Both the position numbers and the translations under genes were made by a program. From contig NZ_CP061091.1 in NCBI RefSeq assembly GCF_017654485.1, forward strand, positions 757,501 to 821,500: a DNA stretch of 64,000 bases, read 5' to 3'. Shown piece by piece: positions 57,124-64,000 of this stretch. The notes below the pieces were generated by a model that worked only from the letters and a program-made list of their open reading frames with translations, made no database searches and had not been told where the DNA came from. How positions within the stretch are numbered: position 1 is the first letter of the stretch; every line of letters begins with the position of its first letter. This DNA comes from Roseomonas marmotae (GTDB lineage: Bacteria; Pseudomonadota; Alphaproteobacteria; Acetobacterales; Acetobacteraceae).

Positions 57124-57981
57124 ATGGCCGCCCCTCATCCAGCCGTGACTGTCGGCCGGGTCCAGTTCGGAAACGCACTGCCCCTCTCCATCATCGCCGG
57201 CCCCTGTCAGCTGGAAAGCCGGGAGCACGCGCTGGAGGTCGCCTCGGCGCTGAAGGAGATCGCGGCCCGCCTGGGCTTCGGGCTGGTTTTCAAGACCTCC
57301 TTCGACAAGGCCAACCGCAGCAGCGCCAGGGCGGCACGGGGCATCGGCCTGGCCGCCGCCCTGCCGATCTTCGCCGAGATCCGGGAGAGGCTCGGCCTGC
57401 CGGTGCTGACGGATGTGCATAATGCCGAGCAATGCGCGCCCGTGGCCGAGGCGGTCGATGTGCTGCAGATCCCGGCCTTCCTCTGCCGGCAGACCGACCT
57501 GCTGCTGGCCGCCGCCGCCACCGGCCGCGCGGTCAATGTCAAGAAGGGCCAGTTCCTGGCGCCCTGGGAGATGGGCAATATCGTCGAGAAGCTGATGAGC
57601 GGCGGCGCCCGCGACATCCTGCTGACCGACCGTGGCACCAGCTTCGGCTATAATACGCTGGTCTCCGACTTCCGGGGCCTGCCGATCATGGCGCAGACCG
57701 GCGCGCCGGTGATCTTCGATGCCACCCATTCCGTGCAGCAGCCCGGGGCGCTGGGCGGCAGCTCGGGCGGGCAGCGGGAATTCGTGCCGGTGCTGTCGCG
57801 TGCGGCGGTGGCCGTGGGCGTCGCGGGGCTTTTCATCGAGACGCATCCGGACCCCGACCACGCGCCGTCCGATGGCCCCAACATGGTGCCGCTGCGGGAA
57901 TTCGAGCCGCTGCTGCGGGATCTGCTGGAGCTGGACCGCCTGGCCAAGGCGCAGGCCGCCCGCCACGCCGCGGAAGCGTGA
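57124..57981 (+). CDS. kdsA: 3-deoxy-8-phosphooctulonate synthase KdsA
   Basis: A 285-residue (beta/alpha)8 enzyme condensing arabinose 5-phosphate with phosphoenolpyruvate, the first committed step of KDO synthesis. Signatures: [19 protein letters not shown] (near 23), [12 protein letters not shown] (near 57), [33 protein letters not shown], and [17 protein letters not shown] near the C-terminus. An Asn in KANRSS and no Cys at the metal site suggest the metal-independent type. The kdsB gene starts 10 bases downstream. Confidence 0.96.
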   Translation: MAAPHPAVTVGRVQFGNALPLSIIAGPCQLESREHALEVASALKEIAARLGFGLVFKTSFDKANRSSARAARGIGLAAALPIFAEIRERLGLPVLTDVHNAEQCAPVAEAVDVLQIPAFLCRQTDLLLAAAATGRAVNVKKGQFLAPWEMGNIVEKLMSGGARDILLTDRGTSFGYNTLVSDFRGLPIMAQTGAPVIFDATHSVQQPGALGGSSGGQREFVPVLSRAAVAVGVAGLFIETHPDPDHAPSDGPNMVPLREFEPLLRDLLELDRLAKAQAARHAAEA

Positions 57982-57991
57982 GGGTGCCGGC

Positions 57992-58741
57992 ATGAAGAAC
58001 CCCGTCATCCTGATCCCCGCCCGCCTGGCCGCCTCCCGCCTGCCCGGCAAGCCCATGGCCGATATCGCCGGGGAGCCGATGATCGTGGCCGTCTGGCGCC
58101 GCGCCATGGAGGCTGACGTCGCGCCGGTCTGGATCGCCACCGATGCCGAGGAGATCGCGGAGGCCGTGCGCGCCGTGGGCGGGCAGGCGGTGATGACCGG
58201 CACGCACCACCCCTCCGGCTCCGACCGGGTTTTCGAGGCGGTGACGCGCATCGACCCGGACGGGCATTATGACGCCGTGATCAATGTGCAGGGCGACCTT
58301 CCCACCGTCTCCCCCCACACCATCCGCGCCGCCGCGCTGCCGCTGGAAGACCCTGAGGTGGCGATCGGCACCCCCGTCGCCGTCATCCGGCGGGAGGAGG
58401 AGCGGAGCGCCCCCAGCGTGGTGAAGATGGTGGGCACGCCGCTGGGCGGCGGCCGTTACCGCGCGCTCTATTTCACCCGCGCCACCGCGCCCTGGGGCGA
58501 GGGGCCGCTGCACCATCATATCGGCCTCTATGCCTGGCGGCGCGAGGCCCTGGCGCGTTTCGTCGGCCTGCCGCCCTCTCCGCTGGAGCAGCGGGAGAAG
58601 CTGGAGCAGCTGCGGGCGCTGGAGGCGGGCATGCGGATCGACGCGATGGAAGTGGGCGAGGTGCCGCTGGGCGTGGATACGCCGGAGGATCTGGAGCGCG
58701 CGCGCGCGATGTTGCGTAGCCCAAAAACCACCGGCGTCTAA
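57992..58741 (+). CDS. kdsB: 3-deoxy-manno-octulosonate cytidylyltransferase KdsB
   Basis: A 249-residue nucleotidyltransferase that activates KDO with CTP for transfer to lipid A. Signatures: [19 protein letters not shown] (residues 7-25), [40 protein letters not shown] and [19 protein letters not shown]. The order and length match the family. Part of the kdsA-kdsB-kdsD group; the kdsC phosphatase is not in the window. Confidence 0.96.
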   Translation: MKNPVILIPARLAASRLPGKPMADIAGEPMIVAVWRRAMEADVAPVWIATDAEEIAEAVRAVGGQAVMTGTHHPSGSDRVFEAVTRIDPDGHYDAVINVQGDLPTVSPHTIRAAALPLEDPEVAIGTPVAVIRREEERSAPSVVKMVGTPLGGGRYRALYFTRATAPWGEGPLHHHIGLYAWRREALARFVGLPPSPLEQREKLEQLRALEAGMRIDAMEVGEVPLGVDTPEDLERARAMLRSPKTTGV

Positions 58742-58787
58742 GCTGCCTGACTGCTTCCGGTATCCGAGAGTTCTGAGAGGCCCCGCC

Positions 58788-59774
58788 ATGGATCTGCCGC
58801 AGACCATCCGAGGAGATATCCTGACCTCGGCCCGCCGTACGGGCCTTGCCGAGGCCGAGGGCATCCGCGCGCTCCACGCCGCGCTGGACGGGCCCCTGGG
58901 GGACCGGTTGGTCGAGGCCGTGACCTGCATCCGCGACTGCGGTGGTCGGGTCATCGTCACGGGCATGGGCAAGTCGGGGCATGTGGGGCGCAAGATCGCC
59001 GCCACCCTGGCCTCCACCGGCACCCCCGCCTATTTCGTGCATCCGGCCGAGGCCAGCCACGGCGATCTCGGCATGATCCATGCCACCGACGTGGTGCTGG
59101 CGCTCTCCTGGTCCGGGGAAGCGCCGGAACTGGCGGATATCATCGCCTATACCCGCCGCTTCGGCGTGCGGCTGGTGGCCATTACCTCCCGCCCCCGGGG
59201 CGCGCTGGGCAGCGCGGCCGATATTCCGCTGCTGCTGCCGGCCATGCCGGAAGCCTGCCCGAATGGCCTGGCCCCCACCACCTCCACCACCATGCAGTTG
59301 GTGATGGGCGATATGCTGGCGGTGGCCTTGCTGTCCCTGAAGGGTTTCTCGGCGCAGGATTTCCGGCAGTTCCACCCCGGCGGCAAGCTCGGTTCCCAGC
59401 TGCTGAAGGTGCGGGAGCTGATGCATGCGGGCGCCGAGGTGCCAGCCGTGCCGGATACCGCCATGCTCTCCCAGGCCGTGGTGGAGATCAGCAGCAAGCG
59501 GCTGGGCGTGACGGCGGTGGTGGATGAGGCTGGGCGGCTGCGCGGCGTCATCACCGATGGCGATGTGCGCGTGGCCATGGAAGGCGGCTTCGTGGACCGG
59601 CCGGTGGAGGCGGTGATGACGCGCAACCCCCGCTGCATCGAGCCCGACCTGCTGGCGCAGGAGGCGCTGGCGGTGATGCACAAGGCGCGCATCACCAGCC
59701 TTTTCGTGGTGGAGCAGGACCGGCTGCTCGGTGTCGTGCATGTGCACGACCTGTTGCGCGCCGGCGTGGCCTGA
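58788..59774 (+). CDS. kdsD: Arabinose 5-phosphate isomerase KdsD (KpsF/GutQ family)
   Basis: A 328-residue enzyme supplying arabinose 5-phosphate to KdsA. The SIS domain (about 40-175) has VTGMGKSGHVGRKIAATLAS and the conserved HPAEASHGDLGMI and NGLAPTTSTT. Two CBS domains follow (about 205-325; the second one includes EALAVMHKARITSLFVVE). It starts 46 bases after kdsB in the same direction. A strong hairpin lies seven bases after its stop. Confidence 0.94.
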   Translation: MDLPQTIRGDILTSARRTGLAEAEGIRALHAALDGPLGDRLVEAVTCIRDCGGRVIVTGMGKSGHVGRKIAATLASTGTPAYFVHPAEASHGDLGMIHATDVVLALSWSGEAPELADIIAYTRRFGVRLVAITSRPRGALGSAADIPLLLPAMPEACPNGLAPTTSTTMQLVMGDMLAVALLSLKGFSAQDFRQFHPGGKLGSQLLKVRELMHAGAEVPAVPDTAMLSQAVVEISSKRLGVTAVVDEAGRLRGVITDGDVRVAMEGGFVDRPVEAVMTRNPRCIEPDLLAQEALAVMHKARITSLFVVEQDRLLGVVHVHDLLRAGVA

Positions 59775-59781
59775 GAGGCCC

Positions 59782-59802
59782 GGCCGGGGATGCTCCCCGG
59801 CC
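59782..59802. terminator. Bidirectional hairpin terminator
   Basis: A perfect 8-bp GC stem GGCCGGGG/CCCCGGCC with the loop ATGCT, between the stop of kdsD and the stop of the convergent PEP-CTERM gene. Confidence 0.7.
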
Positions 59803-59813
59803 AGCCCGCAGGA

Positions 59814-60419
59814 TCAGGCCCGCCGAGCCCGCGTCAGGCCGAGGCCGAGCAGACCCATGCTGAACAGGGCCAGGGAAGCGGGCTCGGGCACCGGCACGGT
59901 GGCGGCATTGACCACGATATTATCGAGGTTGAAGGACGTGCCCGAGCCGGTGAAGGAGAGCGTGACGAGGTCCACGACGCTGCTGGCCGTGCCGGGCGTG
60001 AGCGTGATGAAGCCGCTGGTCACGCTGCTTGTGGCGGAAATGTTGAAGATCTCTGCCCCGTCCTGGAAGCCGGTCAGGACATAGGAGGTCGCTCCGTTAT
60101 TCGAGGCGAAGTCGAAGGCGGAGAAGATGAAGTCGGCGCCTCCGGCCGCGGTCAGGGTAACGGCCGCCGAGGGGGATCCGTAGAGACGGCCGGAGAAGAT
60201 GCTTGGGGCGGGGTTGCCGAAGACGCCGCCGACATAGAACTGGCCCGCCGTGTTCACGAGCGTGAAACCGTCCTGGGAATAGCTTGTGAAGGGCGGGTTA
60301 TTCGCGCCGGAGAGGGTGTCGAAGTCGAGCACGGCAGCCGATGCGGCGGTCGAGGCCAGCGCCCCCATGCTGAGCAGCACGGCTGCCAGCAGAGCCTTCA
60401 AGGGCAGATGCGTCGTCAT
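59814..60419 (-). CDS. PEP-CTERM sorting domain protein
   Basis: A 201-residue exported protein. The signal peptide (MTTHLPLKALLAAVLLSMG, cleavage near SAA at residue 28) is preceded by GGAGG. The central beta-rich domain has Gly/Ser/Thr-rich strands (AVTLTAAGGADFIFSAFDFA), as in many PEP-CTERM surface proteins. The C-terminus has VPEPAS, a hydrophobic helix and the basic end RARRA, the exosortase/EpsH target signal. Probably a surface or matrix protein. The exosortase gene is not in this window. Confidence 0.9.
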   Translation of the reverse strand: MTTHLPLKALLAAVLLSMGALASTAASAAVLDFDTLSGANNPPFTSYSQDGFTLVNTAGQFYVGGVFGNPAPSIFSGRLYGSPSAAVTLTAAGGADFIFSAFDFASNNGATSYVLTGFQDGAEIFNISATSSVTSGFITLTPGTASSVVDLVTLSFTGSGTSFNLDNIVVNAATVPVPEPASLALFSMGLLGLGLTRARRA

Positions 60420-60770
60420 CACGGAGTCCTCCGGAAATTGTGGCCCGGGCTGGGCCGTTCTCCGGAAAGAAGCAATATTCATGCCGCATTACGAGCGGCC
60501 TTTGAAGCCGCAGAAGATCAGATTTGATTTCAAAATCAGCGGTTTAATTTGTGTTGGAATATTTGACGCCTGCGTTGGCATCCCCGTCAGGGCGAGGAAC
60601 TTGGTCCGGCGATGGCAAAGGGAGGGGCGCGCCGTGCCTTTCAGGCAAAAATAAAGGTTGTCACGGGTTCATGGTGGTCAGGAGTTGCAGGCCGCCGGAC
60701 CGCCTGCTGGCCATGCGCAGGCATGGTGTCGGGTTTTCCGACAGCTGCGCTGCGCCCCGTTCGTGGTGAC
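60420..60770. other. Intergenic region, promoter of the PEP-CTERM gene
   Basis: About 350 bases. The section 60510-60570 is AT-rich (GATTTGATTTCAAAATCAGC), unlike the surroundings, and contains the palindrome TTTCAAAATC-like sequence. It probably holds the PEP-CTERM promoter. No gene is present. Confidence 0.45.
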
Positions 60771-61787
60771 TCAGCGGCCGTAGATGCGGTCCAGCACCGC
60801 CGAAACCTCTACCAGCCGCTCCGCCGCGGGATCGAAGCGCGCCCCGCCTGCCAGCCGCCTGGCCCAGTCCGCGGCGGCACGCCCGCCCCAGGCATCCGGC
60901 GCCGCCGCCAGGGTCTCGCGCGCGGTGCCGCGGAAGCGTTCGGCGGTGAAGTCGTAGAAGGAGCCGTTGACGTTCCGCAGCGCGGCGCCGCCCCCGGTGC
61001 CGTAGAAGGCCGCGGAGATGATGGCGTCGCATCCCGCCTGCAGCCGCCAGGAACAGGCCAGCCGCACCGCCGCCCCGCCCTCCAGCCCCAGGGTGGCGAT
61101 GGCGTAATCCTCGACCCGGTCCTGCCGCCCGCCCAGCGGCTCCCCGGCCGCGAGGAGTGTGCCGTCGACGCTGGCGACGGCGGGGAAATCCAGCGTCCAG
61201 AGGGCGAGGTCCACCAGATGCACGCCGAGATCCATGACGCAGCCGCCGCCGGAAAGGGCGGGGTCGTAGAACCAGGACTTGTCCGGCCCATAGGCATTAT
61301 GGAAGACCAGATCGACCGCATAGACGCGGCCCAGCCCGCCCGACCGCACCACGTCGCGGATGCGGCGCATTCCTTCGGTGAAGCGGTAGGAGAGGTCGAC
61401 CGCCAGCAGCCGGTCTGCCTCGCGGGCCGCCGCCACCACCGCCCGCGCCTCGGCGGCCGTGCGGCCCAGCGGCTTCTGGCAGAAGACGGCCACGCCGCGT
61501 TCCAGCGCGCGGATGGACTGTTCGGCATGGAGGGCGCTGGGGGTGGCGATCACCACCCCTTCCACGCCCGCATCCAGCATCTCATCGAGCGAGGCCACCT
61601 GCCGCGCATCCGGCGCCAGCTTCAGCGCCTCCGCCGCCATCTCCGGCGAGGCATCGGCGATGACCGCGGCCTCCGCCGCGCCGGATTCCAGGATGGCCTG
61701 CATGCGGTGGCGGCCGATCCAGCCGACACCCAGGAAACCGAGGCGCGGGCGGGCCCGCCGTGCCTCGTCCGCCAAGCTCCCGCTCAT
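60771..61787 (-). CDS. Gfo/Idh/MocA-family oxidoreductase
   Basis: A 338-residue sugar-type dehydrogenase. The N-terminal Rossmann fold begins LGFLGVGWIGRHRMQAILES (residues 16-35), and the family motif VFCQKPLGR (the variant of the EKP triad, with Gln for Glu) lies near residue 102. The C-terminal domain has GGGCVMDLGVHLVDLALWTL with the catalytic-region Asp/His. Substrates are usually inositols, sugars or their amines. It overlaps a zinc dehydrogenase gene by four bases, so the two likely act in one pathway. Confidence 0.88.
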   Translation of the reverse strand: MSGSLADEARRARPRLGFLGVGWIGRHRMQAILESGAAEAAVIADASPEMAAEALKLAPDARQVASLDEMLDAGVEGVVIATPSALHAEQSIRALERGVAVFCQKPLGRTAAEARAVVAAAREADRLLAVDLSYRFTEGMRRIRDVVRSGGLGRVYAVDLVFHNAYGPDKSWFYDPALSGGGCVMDLGVHLVDLALWTLDFPAVASVDGTLLAAGEPLGGRQDRVEDYAIATLGLEGGAAVRLACSWRLQAGCDAIISAAFYGTGGGAALRNVNGSFYDFTAERFRGTARETLAAAPDAWGGRAAADWARRLAGGARFDPAAERLVEVSAVLDRIYGR

Positions 61788-62767
61788 CGGTAGGTCACCA
61801 GCGCCTTGAGGAAGCCATCGGGGCGGTCGCGCGTGGCATTCAGCGCCTCGCCCAGCCGCTCCAGCGGGTAGCGGTGGGTATAGAGCGGGCCGGGGTCCAG
61901 CCGGCCGGAGGCCACGGCCTCGATCGCCTCGCGCATCCCCTCCAGATAGACCTTGGGATCGCGCTCATGCGCGTTGATCACGTCGATCCCGCGCCAGTTC
62001 CAGAGCCACATATTCACCTGACGCGGGCCGTCCTGGTGATAGCCGGCGACGATCAGCCTGCCGCGTTCCCTGGTCAGTTCCCCTGCCAGGTCCAGCGGCC
62101 ATTGCTTGCCCACGGCCTCGATGACACGGTCGCAGAAGCGGCCGCCGGTCAGGTCCTTCATCTGCCCGATGATGGCATGGTGATCCTCCATCGGGATCAC
62201 CTCAGCCGCGCCCATGCGCCGGGCGAGATCGAGGGAGAAGGGACGGCGGGAGATGGCGATCACCCTCGCCCCCGCATCGCTGGCCAGCCTGGTCAGGATG
62301 GCGCCGAGGAAGCCGATGCCGATGATGGCGACGGTCTGCCCGGCCTCGATCCCGCTGCGGCGGAAGATGTTCATGGCGCAGCCCAGCGGCTCGCCAGGGA
62401 AGGGCTGGCCGGCCAGCGAATCCGGCAGGCGCAGCACGGCATCCGCTTCGGCCAGGTCGTACTCGGCATAGCTCTTGTAAGTGAGGGCGGCGACGCGCTC
62501 GCCGACGGAAAAGCCGGTCACCCCTTCCCCTACCGCATCCACCACGCCCCAGCCTTCATGGCCGAGGGCGCCGGGCTCGGTCGGGAAGCGCATCCATTCC
62601 GGGCCCGCCCAGGGCGTGAGGTTGGAGGCGCAGACGCCACAGCCTTCCAGGCGGATACGCAATTGTCCCGGGCCTGGCTGCGGCAGTGCGGCCTCCTCCA
62701 GGCGGATCTGCCCCGGTCCGGTCAGAATGGCGGCCCGCATGGTGCGGGTTTCGGCGGTGGCGCTCAC
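61784..62767 (-). CDS. Zinc-dependent alcohol/polyol dehydrogenase-like protein (MDR family)
   Basis: A medium-chain dehydrogenase of 327 residues from GTG 62767 (GGGGGG nine bases upstream) or 318 from ATG 62740. The GroES-like N-terminus has GCGVCASNLTPWAGPEW and GALGHEGWGVVDAVG (His and Glu of the zinc site). The Rossmann part has AIIGIGFLGAILTRLASDAG. No four-Cys structural zinc loop is seen. A C-terminal segment with MWNWRGIDVINAHERDPKVY is unusual. Coupled to the Gfo/Idh/MocA gene. Confidence 0.85.
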   Translation of the reverse strand: MSATAETRTMRAAILTGPGQIRLEEAALPQPGPGQLRIRLEGCGVCASNLTPWAGPEWMRFPTEPGALGHEGWGVVDAVGEGVTGFSVGERVAALTYKSYAEYDLAEADAVLRLPDSLAGQPFPGEPLGCAMNIFRRSGIEAGQTVAIIGIGFLGAILTRLASDAGARVIAISRRPFSLDLARRMGAAEVIPMEDHHAIIGQMKDLTGGRFCDRVIEAVGKQWPLDLAGELTRERGRLIVAGYHQDGPRQVNMWLWNWRGIDVINAHERDPKVYLEGMREAIEAVASGRLDPGPLYTHRYPLERLGEALNATRDRPDGFLKALVTYR

Positions 62768-63018
62768 GGTCGCAGGTTCCCCCCAGCCATCACTGGCCCT
62801 TCTCCATTGTGGCAATGGCTGCCAACGCAACTGGGCCATGGCCGTTTCAGGAATGTGGAAAGAATCCCGCCTCCAGCCATGGCGGCCCGGCCGGGACATT
62901 CTTCCAGGCGGAAGCATCTCCGCGGCGGGCAGCGGGAACAATGTCGCGCGCCCCGCGCCGCCCGCGTTGCGGCGGAAGGCCGTTCCGTGCTGCCCTGCCG
63001 CCGAGGGAGGATCGTGGC

Positions 63019-63366
63019 ATGACCTATGCGGAGTTCTGGCACCGCTACCTCAGGGCCCATGCGCAGCCGGCGACGCGGCTGACGCATTTCGCCGGCAGCC
63101 TGCTGGCGCTTCTCGCGCTGCTGCTGGCGGTGGTGCTGCTGGACTGGCGCTGGCTGATCGCCGCGCCCGTCATCGGCTATGGCTTCGCCTGGGTGGCGCA
63201 TCTGGTGATCGAGGGCAATCGTCCCGAGACCTTCGGGCATCCCTTCTGGTCGCTCCGCAGCGACTTTCGCATGCTCTTCCTCTGGCTCGGCGGGCGGCTG
63301 GAGCCGCATCTGCGCGCGGCGGGCGTGGCGCCACCGCCGCGTCATGGCCAGGCCGCCGGCCGGTAG
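63019..63366 (+). CDS. DUF962/Mpo1-like membrane protein
   Basis: A 115-residue protein of the Mpo1/YGL010w family. YAEFWHRYLRAHAQPATRLTH holds the conserved His residues (FWxxYLxxH and RxTHFAG), followed by two hydrophobic segments (LLALLALLLAVVLL, LIAAPVIGYGFAWVAHLVIE). EGNRPETFGHPFWSLRSDFR closes it. In yeast, Mpo1 is an iron-dependent alpha-dioxygenase of 2-hydroxy fatty acids; bacterial members are less well known. The ATG has GGGAGG upstream. Confidence 0.88.
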   Translation: MTYAEFWHRYLRAHAQPATRLTHFAGSLLALLALLLAVVLLDWRWLIAAPVIGYGFAWVAHLVIEGNRPETFGHPFWSLRSDFRMLFLWLGGRLEPHLRAAGVAPPPRHGQAAGR

Positions 63367-63390
63367 GGGCGGGGCGCGCTGGCCCCGCCC
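63367..63390. terminator. Bidirectional hairpin terminator
   Basis: A 9-bp GC stem GGGCGGGGC with GCCCCGCCC and a six-base loop, starting directly after the Mpo1-like stop and six bases before the stop of the convergent gene. Confidence 0.68.
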
Positions 63391-63395
63391 GGCGG

Positions 63396-64000
63396 TCAGA
63401 AGCCGACCTTGTCGCCGCCCTTGAGGGACAGCATCTCGCGCGCCTCATCCGGCGTCGCGACTTCCATGCCCAGGCCCTCGATGATCTGGCGCACGGCGCG
63501 CACCTGCTCGGCATTGGTCTGGGCCAGGCGGCCGGGGCCGGCCCAGAGGCTGTCCTCCAGCCCCACGCGGACATTGCCGCCCATGGCGGCGGCCATGGCG
63601 GCGATGGGCAGCTGGTTGCGCCCGGCGCCGAGCACGGACCAGCGGTAGTTGTCGCCGAAGAGCCGGTCGGCGGTGCGCTTCATGTGCTGCACCTCTTCCG
63701 GATGGGCGCCGATGCCGCCCTGCAGCCCGAAGACCGTCTGGATGAAAAGCGGCGCCTTCACCAGCCCGCGGTCGTAGAAGTATTTCAGGTTGTGCAGATG
63801 CGCGGTGTCGTAGCACTCGAATTCGAAGCGCGTGTCGTTGCCGGCGCAGGTCGTCAGGATATGCTCGATATCGCCGAAGGTATTGCGGAAGATGATGTCC
63901 TTGTTGCCGAGGTAGTCACGTTCCCACTGGTGCTTCAGGTCCTTGAAGCGGTCCAGCATGCCGAAGAGGCCGAAATTCATTGAGCCCAGGTTCAGCGAGG
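63396..64000 (-). CDS. BKACE family protein (3-keto-5-aminohexanoate cleavage type), C-terminal part
   Basis: The last 201 residues of a beta-keto acid cleavage enzyme; the gene continues beyond the window edge. Visible signatures: SLNLGSMNFG, FECYDTAHLHNLKYFYDRGL (substrate and zinc region), VFGLQGGIGAHPEEVQHM, and MGGNVRVGLEDSLWAGPGRL (the GxxxxVGLED hallmark). Zinc-dependent enzymes of this group split beta-keto acids with acetyl-CoA to give acetoacetate and a CoA ester. The substrate cannot be read from the part present. Confidence 0.92.
   Translation of the reverse strand, partial: SLNLGSMNFGLFGMLDRFKDLKHQWERDYLGNKDIIFRNTFGDIEHILTTCAGNDTRFEFECYDTAHLHNLKYFYDRGLVKAPLFIQTVFGLQGGIGAHPEEVQHMKRTADRLFGDNYRWSVLGAGRNQLPIAAMAAAMGGNVRVGLEDSLWAGPGRLAQTNAEQVRAVRQIIEGLGMEVATPDEAREMLSLKGGDKVGF

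Overview
The window is high-GC (about 70% by eye) and reads as an aerobic, Gram-negative alphaproteobacterium, most likely Acetobacteraceae of the Roseomonas type. The grounds are the alphaproteobacterial rRNA sequences, KDO/lipopolysaccharide genes, a PEP-CTERM protein, and three tripartite-tricarboxylate (Bug/TctC) receptors without permease partners. The genus is an inference.

Layout. 1-3578: the end of an rRNA operon (16S 3' end, a spacer without tRNA genes, 23S, 5S, initiator tRNA-Met). 3579-11692: a nest of mobile elements. A four-gene IS66-family element (3749-9609) is flanked by a perfect 8-bp target duplication. Its fourth gene, convergent with tnpC, is interrupted by an IS256-family element that has its own 8-bp target duplication. 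A 1535-bp tandem duplication then follows, whose breakpoint is the outer tip of the IS66 element. The whole assembly sits in the leader of a second IS66 copy, which is cut off by an IS3-family element that abuts an istB fragment. 11820-16019: a gamma-glutamyltransferase, a divergent GntR/FadR regulator with a candidate operator, a Bug receptor and a GAF protein. 16521-20043: a tightly overlapping three-gene operon encoding a soluble 2Fe-2S/2x4Fe-4S protein, a fumarate-reductase-like flavoprotein with a full active-site set but no covalent-FAD histidine and no membrane anchor, and a NuoF-like NADH-binding subunit. I regard this as the best candidate for an undescribed system. 20098-21957: an SLC13-type transporter.

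23363-33219 is one long minus-strand operon. It starts with a fused 2-oxoacid (indolepyruvate) ferredoxin oxidoreductase and isovaleryl-CoA dehydrogenase and continues with a complete Liv transporter (HMGFK), which suggests uptake and oxidation of branched-chain or aromatic amino acids. 33725-40859: an ABC-F ATPase, small conserved proteins, RadC, a pntB remnant, an AlkX/YcaQ-type DNA glycosylase, and a HtrA-like protein that has lost its catalytic triad. 41087-45502: a ribose-type sugar ABC transporter with a short-chain dehydrogenase. 45857-50875: two Bug receptors around a LysR regulator, then a crotonase and two hot-dog-fold proteins, apparently for CoA-dependent breakdown of an imported carboxylate. 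51497-57000: a GntR regulator, a twin-PAS hybrid histidine kinase, several small proteins and a His-rich PadR regulator of the metal-sensing NfeR/YqjI type.

57124-59774: kdsA-kdsB-kdsD for KDO synthesis. The end of the window holds a PEP-CTERM protein, a Gfo/Idh/MocA oxidoreductase with a zinc dehydrogenase, an Mpo1-like protein, and a BKACE-family enzyme that runs off the edge. Strong perfect hairpins separate several transcription units. Broken genes (tnpC, the IS66 fourth gene, tnpB, istB, pntB, a beta-lactamase-like gene) are described individually.
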